From contig JAVHKY010000013.1 in the NCBI GenBank assembly GCA_035079385.1, positions 8,864,001 through 8,928,000 on the forward strand: 64,000 nucleotides of DNA, given 5' to 3'. The notes under the pieces are model-generated. The model worked only from the letters and a program-made list of their open reading frames with translations. It searched no databases and was not told the DNA's origin. Each line of letters starts with the position of its first letter. The stretch's first letter is position 1. Shown here piece after piece: positions 44,601 to 55,700 of the stretch. A program made the translations under genes and the position numbers. The stretch is from Aspidiotus rigidus. Its lineage: Eukaryota > Arthropoda > Insecta > Hemiptera > Diaspididae.

Positions 44601-44755
44601 TTTCGTTTGATATAGCTTGTTCTTGTTGGTTTTGGGCTCAGTTGCTTTTCACACTTCGAGAATGGCTGATTAGCAGAAAGCGGTCGTGTTTTCAATTTTC
44701 GTACGGTCCTTTGTATCTTCTTTCGTGTTACTTCTTTGAGTATCCTCTTCAGTAA

Positions 44756-45714
44756 GATAGAACATAATTAACTCAGGAGTACTATCCTAATGTAAAAAGG
44801 AAAGGTGTATAGACTACACGTCAGAGCAAGGCTCATCAACTGGGAGCACACCGCGAATGTTTTAATTGAAGGGATCTAAAATTACCTTATTTTTCAAGTA
44901 TTTCGTATCAAAAAGTAATTTCTCCACTTCATGGGAAAACATTGAATTACGTACATGGCTCACGTCACGTCGTTACGTAGATTTCAGACTCACCCCCAGC
45001 GCAAAAGTATATACAGCTTTCAAGAGCTCACTCGCCCCTCTTCTTAGTCCATTATAAGGCCAGTGTACTTTATATTGTAGATATCGCCTATATTGGAAAG
45101 CGCTTATTCCCGAGAGTTCTAGGGAAGAACATGCCCAGAATTTTAAGTCGTTCGGCTGCAATTAAGCATTCAAAGCAATTAATGGCGCCGCTTCATCGGC
45201 AGCAAGTGGCGCGTGCTACTAAATAAAGGATCCGAGTTTTACATCAATTTTTCTTTTGCGTCTTCAATTTTTTTTTGTCTCGAAAATAATAAGACTACAA
45301 ACGTAAAGACAAGTTGCTATAGAGTAGAATTAGTTATCAGATTTCAAAATAACGTGTACGTGACGAAAGAAACAACAAAGTACATTATTTGTATCAGTAA
45401 GAATTTGGTTTCAAATAAATTCCAACAGCAAGAGTTTTTGAGACAGTATACAATTGAATGAATCTGTTTGAAAATGTAAATGAAAATTGATAATCTAATG
45501 CTCAGACAAAAACTGATAGCGTAATCTTTAAATGAACAGGGAACAGTTGAACTTTTCTTTGTAGGCAGCACAACTGGTGTCTGTGTCTCCGTTTCTACTT
45601 TTGTTTGTGCTTAGCAGTTGACTAAACAGGTGAAATCAATTTCAGTTATCACTCAATATGTACACAAGACACGATAATGGTAATCAACGGTTTCGTGATT
45701 AAATATATACACTA
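44756..45714. other. No gene recognised
   Basis: Unique-looking DNA between two PLE copies. Three ORFs of 60-82 codons have no motif. AACAGGGAACAG at 45,536 only superficially resembles the A end of the minisatellite repeat. Confidence 0.4.
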
Positions 45715-46560
45715 CTGAGAAGCCTTTTTGAAGATGCCTTCTCCTAAGAAATCACAGATAGGTCGAAAGACACGCGCGGCGGAGATGATTTTGTTGGTGT
45801 TTGTCACATGAAAGGAAACACGCTTGTCGTTACTCTTGATTTCCAACTTGTCTAGTCGCTCAATCAGCTCACTGTTGATTCTGATGCTTCTTCTGGGTGC
45901 AAACTGGTAGTTTCCTTTCAAGAATGTGGCTACAATCCTTGTTATCTCGTAGCATGGTGATTGGATGCTGTTAAACAGAGGTCTTATCGGACGGTTCGCT
46001 TAATTATGGTTGAGTTTTGGTGCTAGCGGGTTCATCTCAAGCGTCCTAGCATTGCAGGTCCGTTTCAACACAGCTTTCAGGTCATCTTGGTATTTCTCTG
46101 TTGGGTCCTTTGTCAGCTCGGGTATCCATTCTCGGCGATTTACAACTCCACTTTTTGGGTGTAGTCCTCCTTCACCATTACCACTACCAAGTTGCCTTTG
46201 TCTGCCTCTGTCAAAATCAGATTGTTCTGTCGGATCGACCTTCTTCTGAATTACTTGCGTTCTGTCATGATTGGTTTGGCACGTATTCTCACTTTCCCAA
46301 TTTTGGTTCTCAGTTTCTAAGAGTGAACCAATCATAACACAGCATTGTTATAATAGCCAATAAGATAACAGTGTTATAGAATAGAAACTCATGTTTGAAG
46401 CCTTGTTCTCCAGTTGCGACACAAACCCAAATAAAGTGGAATTTTACACTTGAAAAACTTTTTCAACTTCAATTACCTGAATTTTTTTGTTCTATTTCAT
46501 CTTTTGTTTCAGTCATTTCAAGAGATTTTCTTGAACGGCTAATTAATTTACTCGACCCAT
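45715..46560 (-). pseudogene. PLE family 2, 5' UTR and RT N-terminal part
   Basis: Read from 46,560 down. The 5' region contains GTGTCGCAACTGGAGAACAA and repeated CCAATAAGA/CCAATCA words. The frame 46,335-46,000 then carries a region equivalent to the RT entry domain (WIPELTKDPTEKYQDDLKAV, TLEMNPLAPKL). After a frame change come IRPLFNSI-like residues and the frame 45,921-45,712 with FKGNYQFAPRRSIRINSELI-like sequence. The copy stops at about 45,715, before RT motif A. It is the mirror image of 52,205-52,960. Confidence 0.78.
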
Positions 46561-46574
46561 AAGGCAATAATTAT

Positions 46575-46896
46575 CACACATGAACAAATTTAAAACTTTT
46601 GGAATGAACATAACATGTCATTTACCGTTTTTCGATATTACCTTTCATCATTGTGCAATACTCACGTTTAGTTACCGCGGATTGTTGAGGCGCGTAAAGT
46701 ATCTTATCGAGCTACAAAATTTCAGCGCGCGAGAAGGTACACTTGCCTGTCGCGACGAAGCGCGGGAATTAAACATGAGTATTGCACCGTAATGAAATGG
46801 CATGGTATTCAGCGTCATAAATACTTCTACAAATATGTGTTGTGTGCCTTCTATAGTTTATGTTCATCCCAAAAGTTTGGAATTTGTTCATGTGTG
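46575..46896. mobile_element. MITE family A, 322 bp
   Basis: The ends are CACACATGAACAAATT and its exact inverted copy AATTTGTTCATGTGTG. Inverted similarity continues inward through AACTTTTGGAATGAACATAA and again in the core (TGCAATACTCACGTTTAGTTACCGCG facing CGCGGGAATTAAACATGAGTATTGCA). It lies just outside the 5' end of the PLE 2 copy. A related element has the same position next to the other PLE 2 copy. Confidence 0.82.
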
Positions 46897-47132
46897 CTAC
46901 ATTTCAGTACATATACCATATTAATGAAATTGAAGCAGACCTTTTTGACCGATTACAAGCCGCAAAATTTGATATGAGTATTCTTGTTTTGAAATATTCT
47001 ACACTTATTTATGTCTCTTAGCCTTACGTGTCCACATCTGCTCGCATAATGAGGTCAAAATATCATCTGCGAGTATTAGTGCACGCGTATCAATGTGATC
47101 ATCCACGTTACGGCTCATTTTAATATTAGGTA

Positions 47133-47970
47133 TTAGAAATAGTAATGGAAATTACTAACCATTATTAAGTGATAGTACATCATAAATTCTGAAGACAAGA
47201 AGGAAAAAAGAAAGAACCACTGGAATGAATTCATCAAGTAGAAGGTAGTCTGAATCATTATTATGACATGTAATTTTGATGGTTTCAAGACATAGCCACT
47301 TTTGATATTTGTTCTTCGTGTGGAGCAATATTTCAGTGCCTCCCTCAAAAGAATGGTTACTCCCTAGGAGGCGAGAGGCAGAAGCCGACTTCTTAGGTTT
47401 ATTTTCTTGGAATGCTTGGAGGTGCTCGGAGGTTCTGATTTATAATTGGCGACCTGCCTCACCCATTCGAAAAAGATAGAAAAGATTAATGTCGTCCACA
47501 TATCTAAACAAGTATACAATATGGCGAAGCAGGTCGTGTTTGGAGTCGAATATTTCCTCTTCAAGCAATTCCACGAATACCTCAGATAGCAACGATTCTA
47601 AAGGAGATCCAATTTGGATTCCTATGTTGTGAGGGAGTATGTAGAACTTAATATTATATTTGCAGAAGTTTGGGGAAAGGCACTCTTTAAGGAGGGCTAA
47701 AAATCAGATGTGAAAGGCTAAGGGACTTCAGTCTTCCTCAAAATCACTTGTATAAGCTCTACTGTGGGAATAATCGGTATGTTGGGAAATAACCCAACGA
47801 CACCGAAAGACACAAGGAGGGAGTCAGTCGGGAGGAGGATCAACATTAACTATTTTCGAGGACGACTCAATCGAAGTGTAGGGGGTGGCCTGGTACACAT
47901 AGGTGTGAGTCTATTTTCACTTTCCCCTTGACCTATCCGGACTACGTATAGTTTATTCGTACTTCGAATA
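47133..47970 (-). pseudogene. PLE family 3 remnant (RT and GIY-YIG parts)
   Basis: Read from 47,970 down, in several frames: SLLVSFGVVGLFPNIP (motif A region), then IGIQIGSPLESLLSEVFVEL (motif B region) and LFRYVDDINLFY (motif C, near 47,500). The sequence then jumps to GEAGRQLQIRTSEHLQAFQ and FEGGTEILLHTKNKYQKWLC, the second half of the GIY-YIG domain. The part between motif C and the endonuclease is deleted, including the GIY residues. Closer in sequence to the 6-kb and 42-kb copies than to family 2. Confidence 0.75.
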
Positions 47971-49525
47971 GAGTCAATCCCTTCAGATCAGTATAATATG
48001 TTGAAAATTTATCGTACCGAATAAGGATGCGTCGCCCCGCCCCTCTTCCTGGCCTTGCTCCTCGTAGATTGGCGATAGTTTGGGATCTTTGGCCTACACG
48101 TGTGTAGTTTACACGTCCACATCACAGACTCGAAAGACGAAATTTTTCCGTCCCTCTGCTGTATACCTATTGTGATTCGAAGATCTAAATTTTTTCCAAG
48201 TCCATCTCCTCCACAAAAATGTCGACTTTCGAACCATCACAGAAACACGTTGGTTAACGTGGTTTGCGTTCATATAAGAGAGGGACTTGGAAAAAATCGA
48301 CTTTCAACCTCGTGACATCACGATCTATTTTTTCGATTTCATTTTTATGAGTTGAGTGACACACACTGGGTTCTTGATTTTTGTCTTTTGGTATTAATAT
48401 TTAAGTGCTTGAATCTGAGAAAATCTTTTGAAAAAATATATCTTTCATCACACCTCTTTTGATTGTCCTCAAGTATCTATAAAAATCTCTGATTTCTCCT
48501 CCAGCTATGGCAATTACTCACCAACAACAAAATAAACGAGAGTATTCTCTTCCCTCCTCCCCTGTATAATTCCTCGCGAACATCCGTACCATTTACCGTC
48601 GTTTTTAAAATCAAACTATATAGATCAAAAAGGGAACTTGGAAAAAGTTTGACAACATTATGTCTGAGAAGAGAGAGAACCAGATCGTCGACCAAGAAAT
48701 TTTGAACAAGACTTCATGATATTTCGAGACAGATTTTTCAATTTTGGGAAAGTTTTTCCCCTTCTCCCACTAAATACGAACAAAACTATTTCCACGTGTT
48801 CATAATGTTCAATCTTTTTAAAATTTCAAATAAAAAGGAGGAAAAGCTTTGACTATGGACTAAGTTTCGCTCATGCCCTGCAAGAAAGATAATTCCATAC
48901 TAGGTCGTCGAATATAGGCAGCGCGAGTGAGCGTGAACGGATTCGTGAAACAGCATCTTCCCCTACGCAGTCATTTCTTATTATACCTTTCCACGGGAGT
49001 AATGTAAGTATAGTCAAAAGAGGAAAAATAAACCCTCCTGATCTTATGATGGAATTAAAATATATTTTTCAATGCGTCATACTATACGTGTAAATCAGGA
49101 ATGAAGCGCAAGACAATATTCTCACGTTTCTTTGTTTCTCGGTCAAAACGCACTAACCACTGCGACTCGGAATCAGAATAACTCCATCACGTCATATTCC
49201 TTTCAATCTTTGGAATAGTCCATTATATTTACATAAAAAATTGATTGTTTCCACAACGTGTTGTTGTAAAAACAATGTATTCGATCAATATGTACAGCGT
49301 GTTGCATTATTGTATCCGTAACAAATTCGTGCTCAGGGGTCCCAAAATTCGGGGACAATATTTGAAATTTCTTTTTCCAACGTCCGCAGATGGAAATTCT
49401 TGCAAACATTTTCAAAATCCATTCAGGAACAGAAAATAACGATAATCTGCATTTCTACAATTTCGTATAATAAGATACACTCAAGATGAGCGTCGCGCGG
49501 GACTTGAGATTCTTTTAAAGTTCGC

Positions 49526-49855
49526 ATGAATGAATACAAAATTATTGATGAGTTCGATAGCAAAAAATTTAGTGAACTAGACCTTGCTACTCCTGTCGGT
49601 CACATCGTACGCGTACTTGACCAAAATCTCCTTGGTTATTCGGCAAAAAAAAATCATAATAAAATGAACGTTATCTCAGAACGCATTGCGATTATTAGTG
49701 ACAGCCTTCAAACTAATCCGCGAATTAAATACACGTGCTTGATGCTTCTACATCTAGTATATATACTGCGTGAATTGGTACACGAGAGAGGGTTAAGCGC
49801 AAGGAGAGGTGACCCGGGTATTCGCGAATTATGCATTCTATACCATATATTATAA
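49526..49855 (+). CDS. Unidentified ORF, 109 codons
   Basis: From ATG 49,526 (TTCGCATGAATGAA; a second ATG follows at 49,530 in another frame) to TAA. The product is mixed-charge and looks protein-like (YKIIDEFDSKKFSELDL, PVGHIVRVLDQNLLGYSAKK, CLMLLHLVYILRELVHERG), with a predicted helical, hydrophobic C-terminal third. It does not resemble any transposon domain in this window and I do not recognise it. It could be a host exon, a captured viral gene fragment or chance. No poly-A signal or splice site settles the matter. Confidence 0.3.
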   Translation: MNEYKIIDEFDSKKFSELDLATPVGHIVRVLDQNLLGYSAKKNHNKMNVISERIAIISDSLQTNPRIKYTCLMLLHLVYILRELVHERGLSARRGDPGIRELCILYHIL

Positions 49856-49909
49856 CTAACGTGTAGCAGCAAATGTGACATCCACTCCACAGCTCCTCAC
49901 GTTAACAGC

Positions 49910-50164
49910 ATGTTTATCAAGGTTGATGAAATCAAGAGCATTGTACATGAATTATATGTATATACTATACAAGTACATGACTGCGTATTCGCACAGAAAC
50001 CAGACCACACTGTTACGTATATTCGCACGCTGAAGTCCATTTACGCGAATAAGGCAAATAACTTCACTTTCGTCGGAATAGCTAGTTTTTCTTTCATTTT
50101 TTCCTCCTCTCGTGCATGCACTATTATATACCTACGAAGTAGAGATACGTATGACGGATGCTGA
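49910..50164 (+). CDS. Unidentified ORF, 84 codons, possible partner of the preceding ORF
   Basis: Begins MFIKVDEIKSIVHELYVYTI, about 55 bases downstream of the previous ORF. The segment before the ATG (CAGCTCCTCACGTTAACAG) looks somewhat like a pyrimidine-containing 3' splice site, so the two ORFs could be exons of one gene, but a matching donor was not identified. The first ~50 residues look protein-like; the end (FSFIFSSSRACTIIYLRSRD) does not. Function unknown. Confidence 0.25.
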   Translation: MFIKVDEIKSIVHELYVYTIQVHDCVFAQKPDHTVTYIRTLKSIYANKANNFTFVGIASFSFIFSSSRACTIIYLRSRDTYDGC

Positions 50165-51479
50165 CCGAGACATTGCTGAGGCACGTGCATACATCAGTTC
50201 TCCATTGTTCAAAATGACAATCTGAACTACGAGCCCGACGGGCATAACTCACGGCGGATAGGTAAAAATGCCATGATGAAATGAATACTTCCAATTTTCT
50301 GTTAGAAAATCAAACTGGAGATTACATTGCCTTACTGACCAGCCTATGGATGCTGTATGAGTAATTGTTCTTCAACAGGTGACCAACAGAATGGTGACTC
50401 GATAATTTTAAAGTCTTCTCCACACCAAGGTGTCCACTGAATTGGAGGATAATGAAAGTACGAACTTTGGAACCCAATGAATCCACTATTTACAACTGAA
50501 TCGTTTTAGAAACTCGGGGATCCAGAATTTGACTTAATTTCCTAGATTTGCGTCCGGATTGGACTTGGCTAATTGTTGATTTCCTAGCTTATATTGCAAT
50601 GCAGTAGAACAGTATAGAACACATACCCTGACTAGATTGATCAATTGCCTTATTGTAACCGAAAATATAGTTATGTTTTAACTAAAGAAGGTTCATATTC
50701 CCGAGAGGTTGTCGTAAAATATGATCTTATTTTTTAGGGTCATTTTTTTTCTGAATAATTTTTGCAAGTCAATCGTCATGAATTCCCTATTGAAAGATAA
50801 TCCAAATTAGTAGTGCCATTTTTTTTTTTTTTTTTTTCGTACCAGTAAAGTTCTAGACCTAGGAAGAAAATTTGGGAAAATTTCAATTGTAGGTCGATGA
50901 TAAATGAACTCCGGAAGTTATTAATAAATCTTCCTCCATCTTCCTAGCTAGTCTACAACTAGTAACTCAATTTTCCTACGACAAATTGTAACTCACTTTC
51001 TGCCTTTTTCTTTTCATTGATAACGGAATTGGCCTATACGAAGATAAGTTTTTGAGTCACTGTAGAATGCACCAAAGGACTTCACTACACATTATACTCT
51101 CCGACTTTTTCATTATTTTCCAAGCATTTTGATTGACGTATCAGGGATGGTTTAGAGAATGGAATAACAAATACCTATTTCATTTTGTGATCATCATCTC
51201 CCACAGCCTCGCATAAAAAAAAATTGTTTTTATCTGTGGCACTCATAATTGAATATTAATAATTTCACTCAGACTCAGTTTAATAACAACAGCCTTCATT
51301 CTCGTATCACTTGTAAGATAATTTGTGCGCTTCTAAATAACTAGGTTTCCTACCCGCCCGCCTTTCGTGCGGCTACGAGTATAATATTTTATAACCGAGT
51401 GAGAACTAAAAACATAATGATTAAATTTTTATTAAACAACAAGAAAAGAAAGATATAGTATACCCTCTGAAATGTAGTA

Positions 51480-52192
51480 CACATGAACAAATTCCAAACT
51501 CTTGAGAAGAACATGAACTATAGAAAGTACACAACACACATTTGTAGAAGTATTTATGACGCTGAGCACCATGCCATTTACAAAATTAAAAAATGCATAG
51601 ACAAAATTATACCATTCTAGAAGTATTTTCGACGCTGATCACAATGCCGTTGGTCGTTTTTCAAAATTGGCTCCGGTTATCGAGAAATGAACATATCAGG
51701 TTTTCGCGAATCGTGGCGATGCGCAGTGTATGTTCTCATACTCGCAAAATTCGACAGCTGGGTAACATACAATGCGCGTCGCTACAATTTGCGGAAACTT
51801 GATATGTTCGTTTCTCGATGACCAGAGCCAATTTTTAAAAACGATCAACTGCATTGTGATCAGCGTCGAAAATACTTCTAGAATGGTATAATTTTGTCCA
51901 TGCATTTTTCGATTTCTTTTTTTTTGTGTAGTGTTATGGTGCAATACTCATGTTTAATTCCCGCGCTTCATCGCAACAGGCAAGTGTACCTTCTCCCGCA
52001 TTGAAATTTTGTTGCTCGATAAGACACATTATGCGCCGCAACAATCTGCGGTAACTAAACGTAAGTATTGCACAATAATGAAAGGTAGTATCGAAAACGG
52101 TAAATGGCATGGTATTCAGCGTTGGAAATACTTCCAGAAGTACCTTCTGTAGTTTATGTTCACTCCAAACGTTTGAAATTTGTTCATATGTG
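51480..52192. mobile_element. MITE family A copy with nested family B insertion
   Basis: The outer inverted ends are ACACATGAACAAATTCCAAA and TTGAAATTTGTTCATATGTG (to 52,192). The core shared with the 46.6-kb copy is at 51,925-52,110 (GGTGCAATACTCATGTTTAA to GTAAGTATTGCACAATAATG). A family B element sits between the outer end and the core. The arrangement is a set of shells, each inverted around the next. Confidence 0.8.
51586..51912. mobile_element. MITE family B
   Basis: The ~85-bp inverted ends begin AAAAAATGCATAGACAAAAT and include TTCTAGAAGTATTTTCGACG, CTGATCACAATGCCGTT and TTTTTCAAAATTGGCTC, matched by 51,830-51,912. It is the same family as 25,661-25,930. Part of its end (AGAAGTATTT-GACGCTGA-CAC-ATGCC) also occurs in the family A arms, so the two families share ancestry or target. 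Confidence 0.82.
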
Positions 52193-52204
52193 AGAATTAT
52201 TGTC

Positions 52205-54640
52205 TTAAGGGTCGAGTAAATTGAATAATTGTTCAAGAAAATCTGTTGAAATGACTGAAACAAAAGATGAAATAGAACAAAAAAATTCAGGTAATTGAAG
52301 TTGAAAAAGTTTTTCCAAGTGTAAAATTCCACTTTATTTGGGTTTGTGTCGCAACTGGAGAACAAGGCTTCAAACATGAGTTTCTATTCTATAACACTGT
52401 TATCTTATTGGCTATTATAACAATGCTGTGTTATGATTGGTTCACTCTTAGAAACTGAGAACCAAAATTGGGAAAGTGAGAATACGTGCCAAACCAATTA
52501 TGACAGAACGCAAGTAATGCAGAAGAAGGTCGATCCGACAGAACAACCTGATTTTGATAAAGGCGGACGAAGGCAACATGGTAGTGGTAATGGTGAAGGA
52601 GGAATACACCCAAAAAGTGGAGTTGTAAATCGCCAAGAATGGATACCCAGAGCTGACAAAGGACCCACCACAGAAATACCAAGATGACCCGAAAGCTGTG
52701 TTGAAACGGAATAATGTACCTCGCAATGCTAGGACGCTTGAGATGAACCCGGTAGCACCAAAACTCAAGGAGTAAACCGTCCGATAAGACAGCATCCAAT
52801 CACCATGCTATAAAACAAGCCACATTCTTGAAAGAAAACCACCAGTTTGCAGCCAGAAGAAGCATCAAAATCATCAGTGAGCTGACTGAGCAACTGGACA
52901 AGTTATAAATCAAGAGTAACGACAAGCGTGTTTCCTTTCATGTGACAAACATATATTTGGTACCATACCAAAATAGGAGCTTCTCACCCTGCTCAAAAAC
53001 AACACATACCATGAGAACTCCGATGAGCCGAAGTATACCAACATAGTGGAAGAGATTTTGACCCAGAACTACTGCCGCTTTAATAACAAGTTCTAAACTT
53101 TGAATGGGATCCCCGCTGTCATCAATAGTGGCGGAGATATTCATGAATGATGTGGAAAACAAGATATTGAAGGGCAACAAGTTCAGAAGCTCGATCAAAC
53201 AATGGGCCAAATCTGTAGCTGATATCCTAATTGTGTGGTCAGGCACTGATAGACTGGTGGACCTATTCCTTTGGAAATGAATGCGATGAATGAGAGTATC
53301 AAATTCACAGTGGAAAAGGGCTATGAGACCATCAACTATTTGGATCTAACACTCACACTGGAGAACAATAGGTTAGAATACAAAATCTGCAGGAACCCGG
53401 AGCATACAGATACCATCATCCCAAATGATACCTACCAGGCACAAGTTAGCGGCAATCCAGAACTACTGCTATCAAGCAATTTCTGCTCTCAAGAACAACG
53501 AAGAGAAGAGGAAAGAGATCAAGGTAGTGAAGCAGATCGCAAAAGCCAATGGCTACCATAAAGGTGTGTTGGCGGGAGTCCCTGGAAAAATGGAAACAAA
53601 GAAGGGAACCCATGATACCACACTGAGGAAGTACTCCGGATCGATGTACTTGCATACGAAAAGGGCCCACTCGGTCGATCACAGTTTTTCTTAAAATTGC
53701 GAAAGTTTGAATGTAGGTCGAAATTGTGATTTTTTGTATTTTGATACATCATTTTATAAAAAATTCTCAGCTTTCCAGTAGTAAGGTTCTTATCATGAAA
53801 TAAAACCCTTAAATTGAACAAAATTATGAGAAAATGAGATCTTCATATTTTGTTCTGTGACACTTTGTAATTTCTTCATCTGTGACAAAAAAACTTTGAA
53901 ATACTGTAGCTCATCATCTACTGGATCAATTTTCATTTTTTTTTAAATTCGACTCTCACATTCTAGTAATTAATATAAACTTATTATTCTTCATTCCAGA
54001 ATGTTTTTTTCTCATGAAATTAAAATTTTTCTAGAAGTCTAAACATTTTACATAAATTTTACAAAACATGGTAAACTTCCGTAATGCAATTTTTATTAGC
54101 CGAATCCGTAAAAACCGATTTTCTAATTTTCAACTTCAATACCACTTTCCTAACATGAGTTTTGGATCTAACAATTTCAAGAAGGTCTTGTTGGACTCAA
54201 AATTTCATCTACTTTCACACTCAACTTATAACTCTATGCCGACCAAGTGGGCCCTTTGCATATGCACGTACACTAATTGAAAATACAAAAACAAGGTGAT
54301 AAAGGCGTTCATCCACTGGCAGCAACCCACCCACGGTAAAGAGAATCAGCAATGACCAGACGGAAGAAAAGAACAAGAAAAGCTTGAGTGGAGTGTACAA
54401 GCTCAGTTGTGGGCATTGCGAGGGCGTCTACATTGGAGAGACCGGGAGACAGTTCGAGGTCAGGAGAAAGCACGATATATCAATGGAAAGAGAAGATGGG
54501 AAGTCCTTGTTTGGCAAAGCACATACTGTGAAGAATAGCACAATGGTGGAGGAATATTCGACCGATGGAGTTCGCAAGTCAGGCCCCTGAATAATGCAAT
54601 CTCGTTTGACAACGAGAAATTTTTTGGCTTGATGATTGGG
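52205..54640 (+). pseudogene. PLE family 2, RT and GIY-YIG endonuclease, decayed
   Basis: The 5' UTR (with TTGTTCTCCAGTTGCGACAC inverted at 52,345-52,365) leads into the RT N-terminal frame 52,433-52,687. Further blocks are the region TQNYCRFNNKF, SSIVAEIFMNDVENKIL (motif B region), VADILIVWSGTDRL (motif C degraded: YVDD reads as SVAD) and INYLDLTLTLENNRLEYKIC. An inserted element follows at 53,645-54,275. The endonuclease comes after it: SGVYKLSCGHCEGVYIGETG (GIY-YIG type), then SKA-HTVKNSTMVEEYS and a tail ending near FDNEKFFGLMIG. It has many stops and frameshifts. It is the mirror of 45,715-46,560 in its first 750 bases. Confidence 0.85.
53645..54275. mobile_element. ~630-bp inverted-repeat element inside PLE family 2
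   Basis: The ends are GTACTTGCATACGAAAAGGG with CCCACTCGGTCG and, inverted, GTACGTGCATATGCAAAGGG with CCCACTTGGTCG: about 32 bp with few mismatches around a GGGCCC core. They interrupt the PLE coding sequence between the RT end (EEVLRID-like) and the endonuclease. The AT-rich interior has only a chance ORF (54,068-54,280). A TA may be duplicated at the edges; not certain. Confidence 0.72.
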
Positions 54641-55027
54641 CGAGAGAAAAAAAAAACCGGAAATGACTAATAAAATGACGAAACACCTGACAGACAATAG
54701 AAATGCAGCGCGTAGGTTGAGAAATGAACCAATGGCCAACTAATATAGTAGAATATTGTATACTTGAAATCTTTCTAATTTCTAGTGCACCACTTACACC
54801 ACATAATTACACTCAGAATGAGTTTCGATGATGAGTCATTTGAAAAAAAAAGGGGAAAAAAAAGAAAAAAACTGAGGTCATAGCCTGAAGTACGATAGTG
54901 CAATGACCATGAAGAATCCGCGATGTCTCCTATCGAACCCCTTTGTGGGAGGATTTTAAAAAATTATTTTTTCTCTCATACCTTGTGACATGAGATTTTT
55001 ACAAGTCCCCACGTCAGGTCAGCCCTC

Positions 55028-55700
55028 TCACCTTCTGATTTCGACTTGACACTCACGCTGGTAAACAACAGGATAGAATATAAAATCTAAAGGAAGCCAA
55101 AGCACCACGACACCATCATCCTCAATGACCCGCACCACCACCTTCGATTCAGTTACCGAGCAATGTATATCCTGAAAAATAATAGAGAGAACAGGAAAGA
55201 TAGAGATGGTGAAGTAAATTGTCCTACTACCGGAGGAGCACTCGAGAAAATTGGAGCAAAGAAGGGAACTCATAACAGCAGAGTGAGAAAGTAACCTGCA
55301 TGAATCGGTGCCGTACTCAGGAAAGTATACAAACAAGAAAATAATAGAAGAAAACTCTGGGAACAAATAGATAGGTACTGTAGAAGCAAAGAGGAAGAAA
55401 GCCATCCTCTTGAACAATGTAATCACATTTAACAGCGAAAAATTGTTCGGCCTGGTGATTGGATGAGAGAAGAAGAACAGAACTGACCAATAAGATAGCA
55501 GGAAACTAGATAGCCAATAGAAACGCAGCATTTAGGCCAATAGAGTGAACCAATCAGTAACGCTCCTCATAGCCAATAAGAACACAGCGTCATATTACTT
55601 GTATTACAAGAATAAATTTTAAAGAAGGAACCAATCACAACACAGCATTGTTATAGCCAATAAGATAACAGAACTTATGCTTAACGCCTTGTTCTCCAGT
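55028..55700 (+). pseudogene. Second, shorter PLE family 2 remnant
   Basis: Encodes FDLTLTLVNNRIEYKI, then a stop, RKPKHHDTIILNDP and ILKNNRENRKDR, parallel to INYLDLTLTLENNRLEYKIC and its continuation in the preceding copy. It then skips to the endonuclease C-terminus (LNNVITFNSEKLFGLVIG, matching LNNAISFDNEKFFGLMIG at 54,588). The tail at 55,500-55,700 has CCAATAAGA-type repeats and GCCTTGTTCTCCAGTTGCGA, also seen at 46.4 and 52.35 kb. A large internal deletion removed the GIY-YIG core. The long minus-strand ORF here is its shadow. Confidence 0.78.

Larger units (their letters stand above)
41410..44755 (+). mobile_element. Penelope-like element with inverted 3'-half copies at its ends
   Basis: A plus-strand PLE (about 42,140-44,755) is preceded head-on by an inverted copy of its own 3' part. 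41,410-42,140 is the reverse complement of about 44,100-44,755, with both arms covering the RT-to-GIY-YIG linker, the endonuclease and the 3' end. Such partially inverted or tandem arrangements are known for Penelope elements. The right arm is better matched to the body's reading frame. A SINE interrupts the RT at 43,310-43,813. All frames are broken. Confidence 0.85.
47971..51479. other. Mostly unrecognised DNA with two small ORFs and scattered minisatellite monomers
   Basis: 48,110-48,300 contains diverged monomers (AAATTTTTTCCAAGTCCATC, GGGACTTGGAAAAAATCGAC) without the repeat's ends. The two ORFs at 49.5-50.2 kb are listed separately. The remainder shows no motif or clear repeat. Confidence 0.45.

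Noticed and set aside
45530..45550. AACAGGGAACAG as another A-type end of the minisatellite repeat
   Set aside because: Only the first ten bases match, no monomers or B end nearby.
55028..55531. 167-codon minus-strand ORF
   Set aside because: It overlaps plus-strand PLE sequence whose translation matches the neighbouring PLE copy. It is a shadow.
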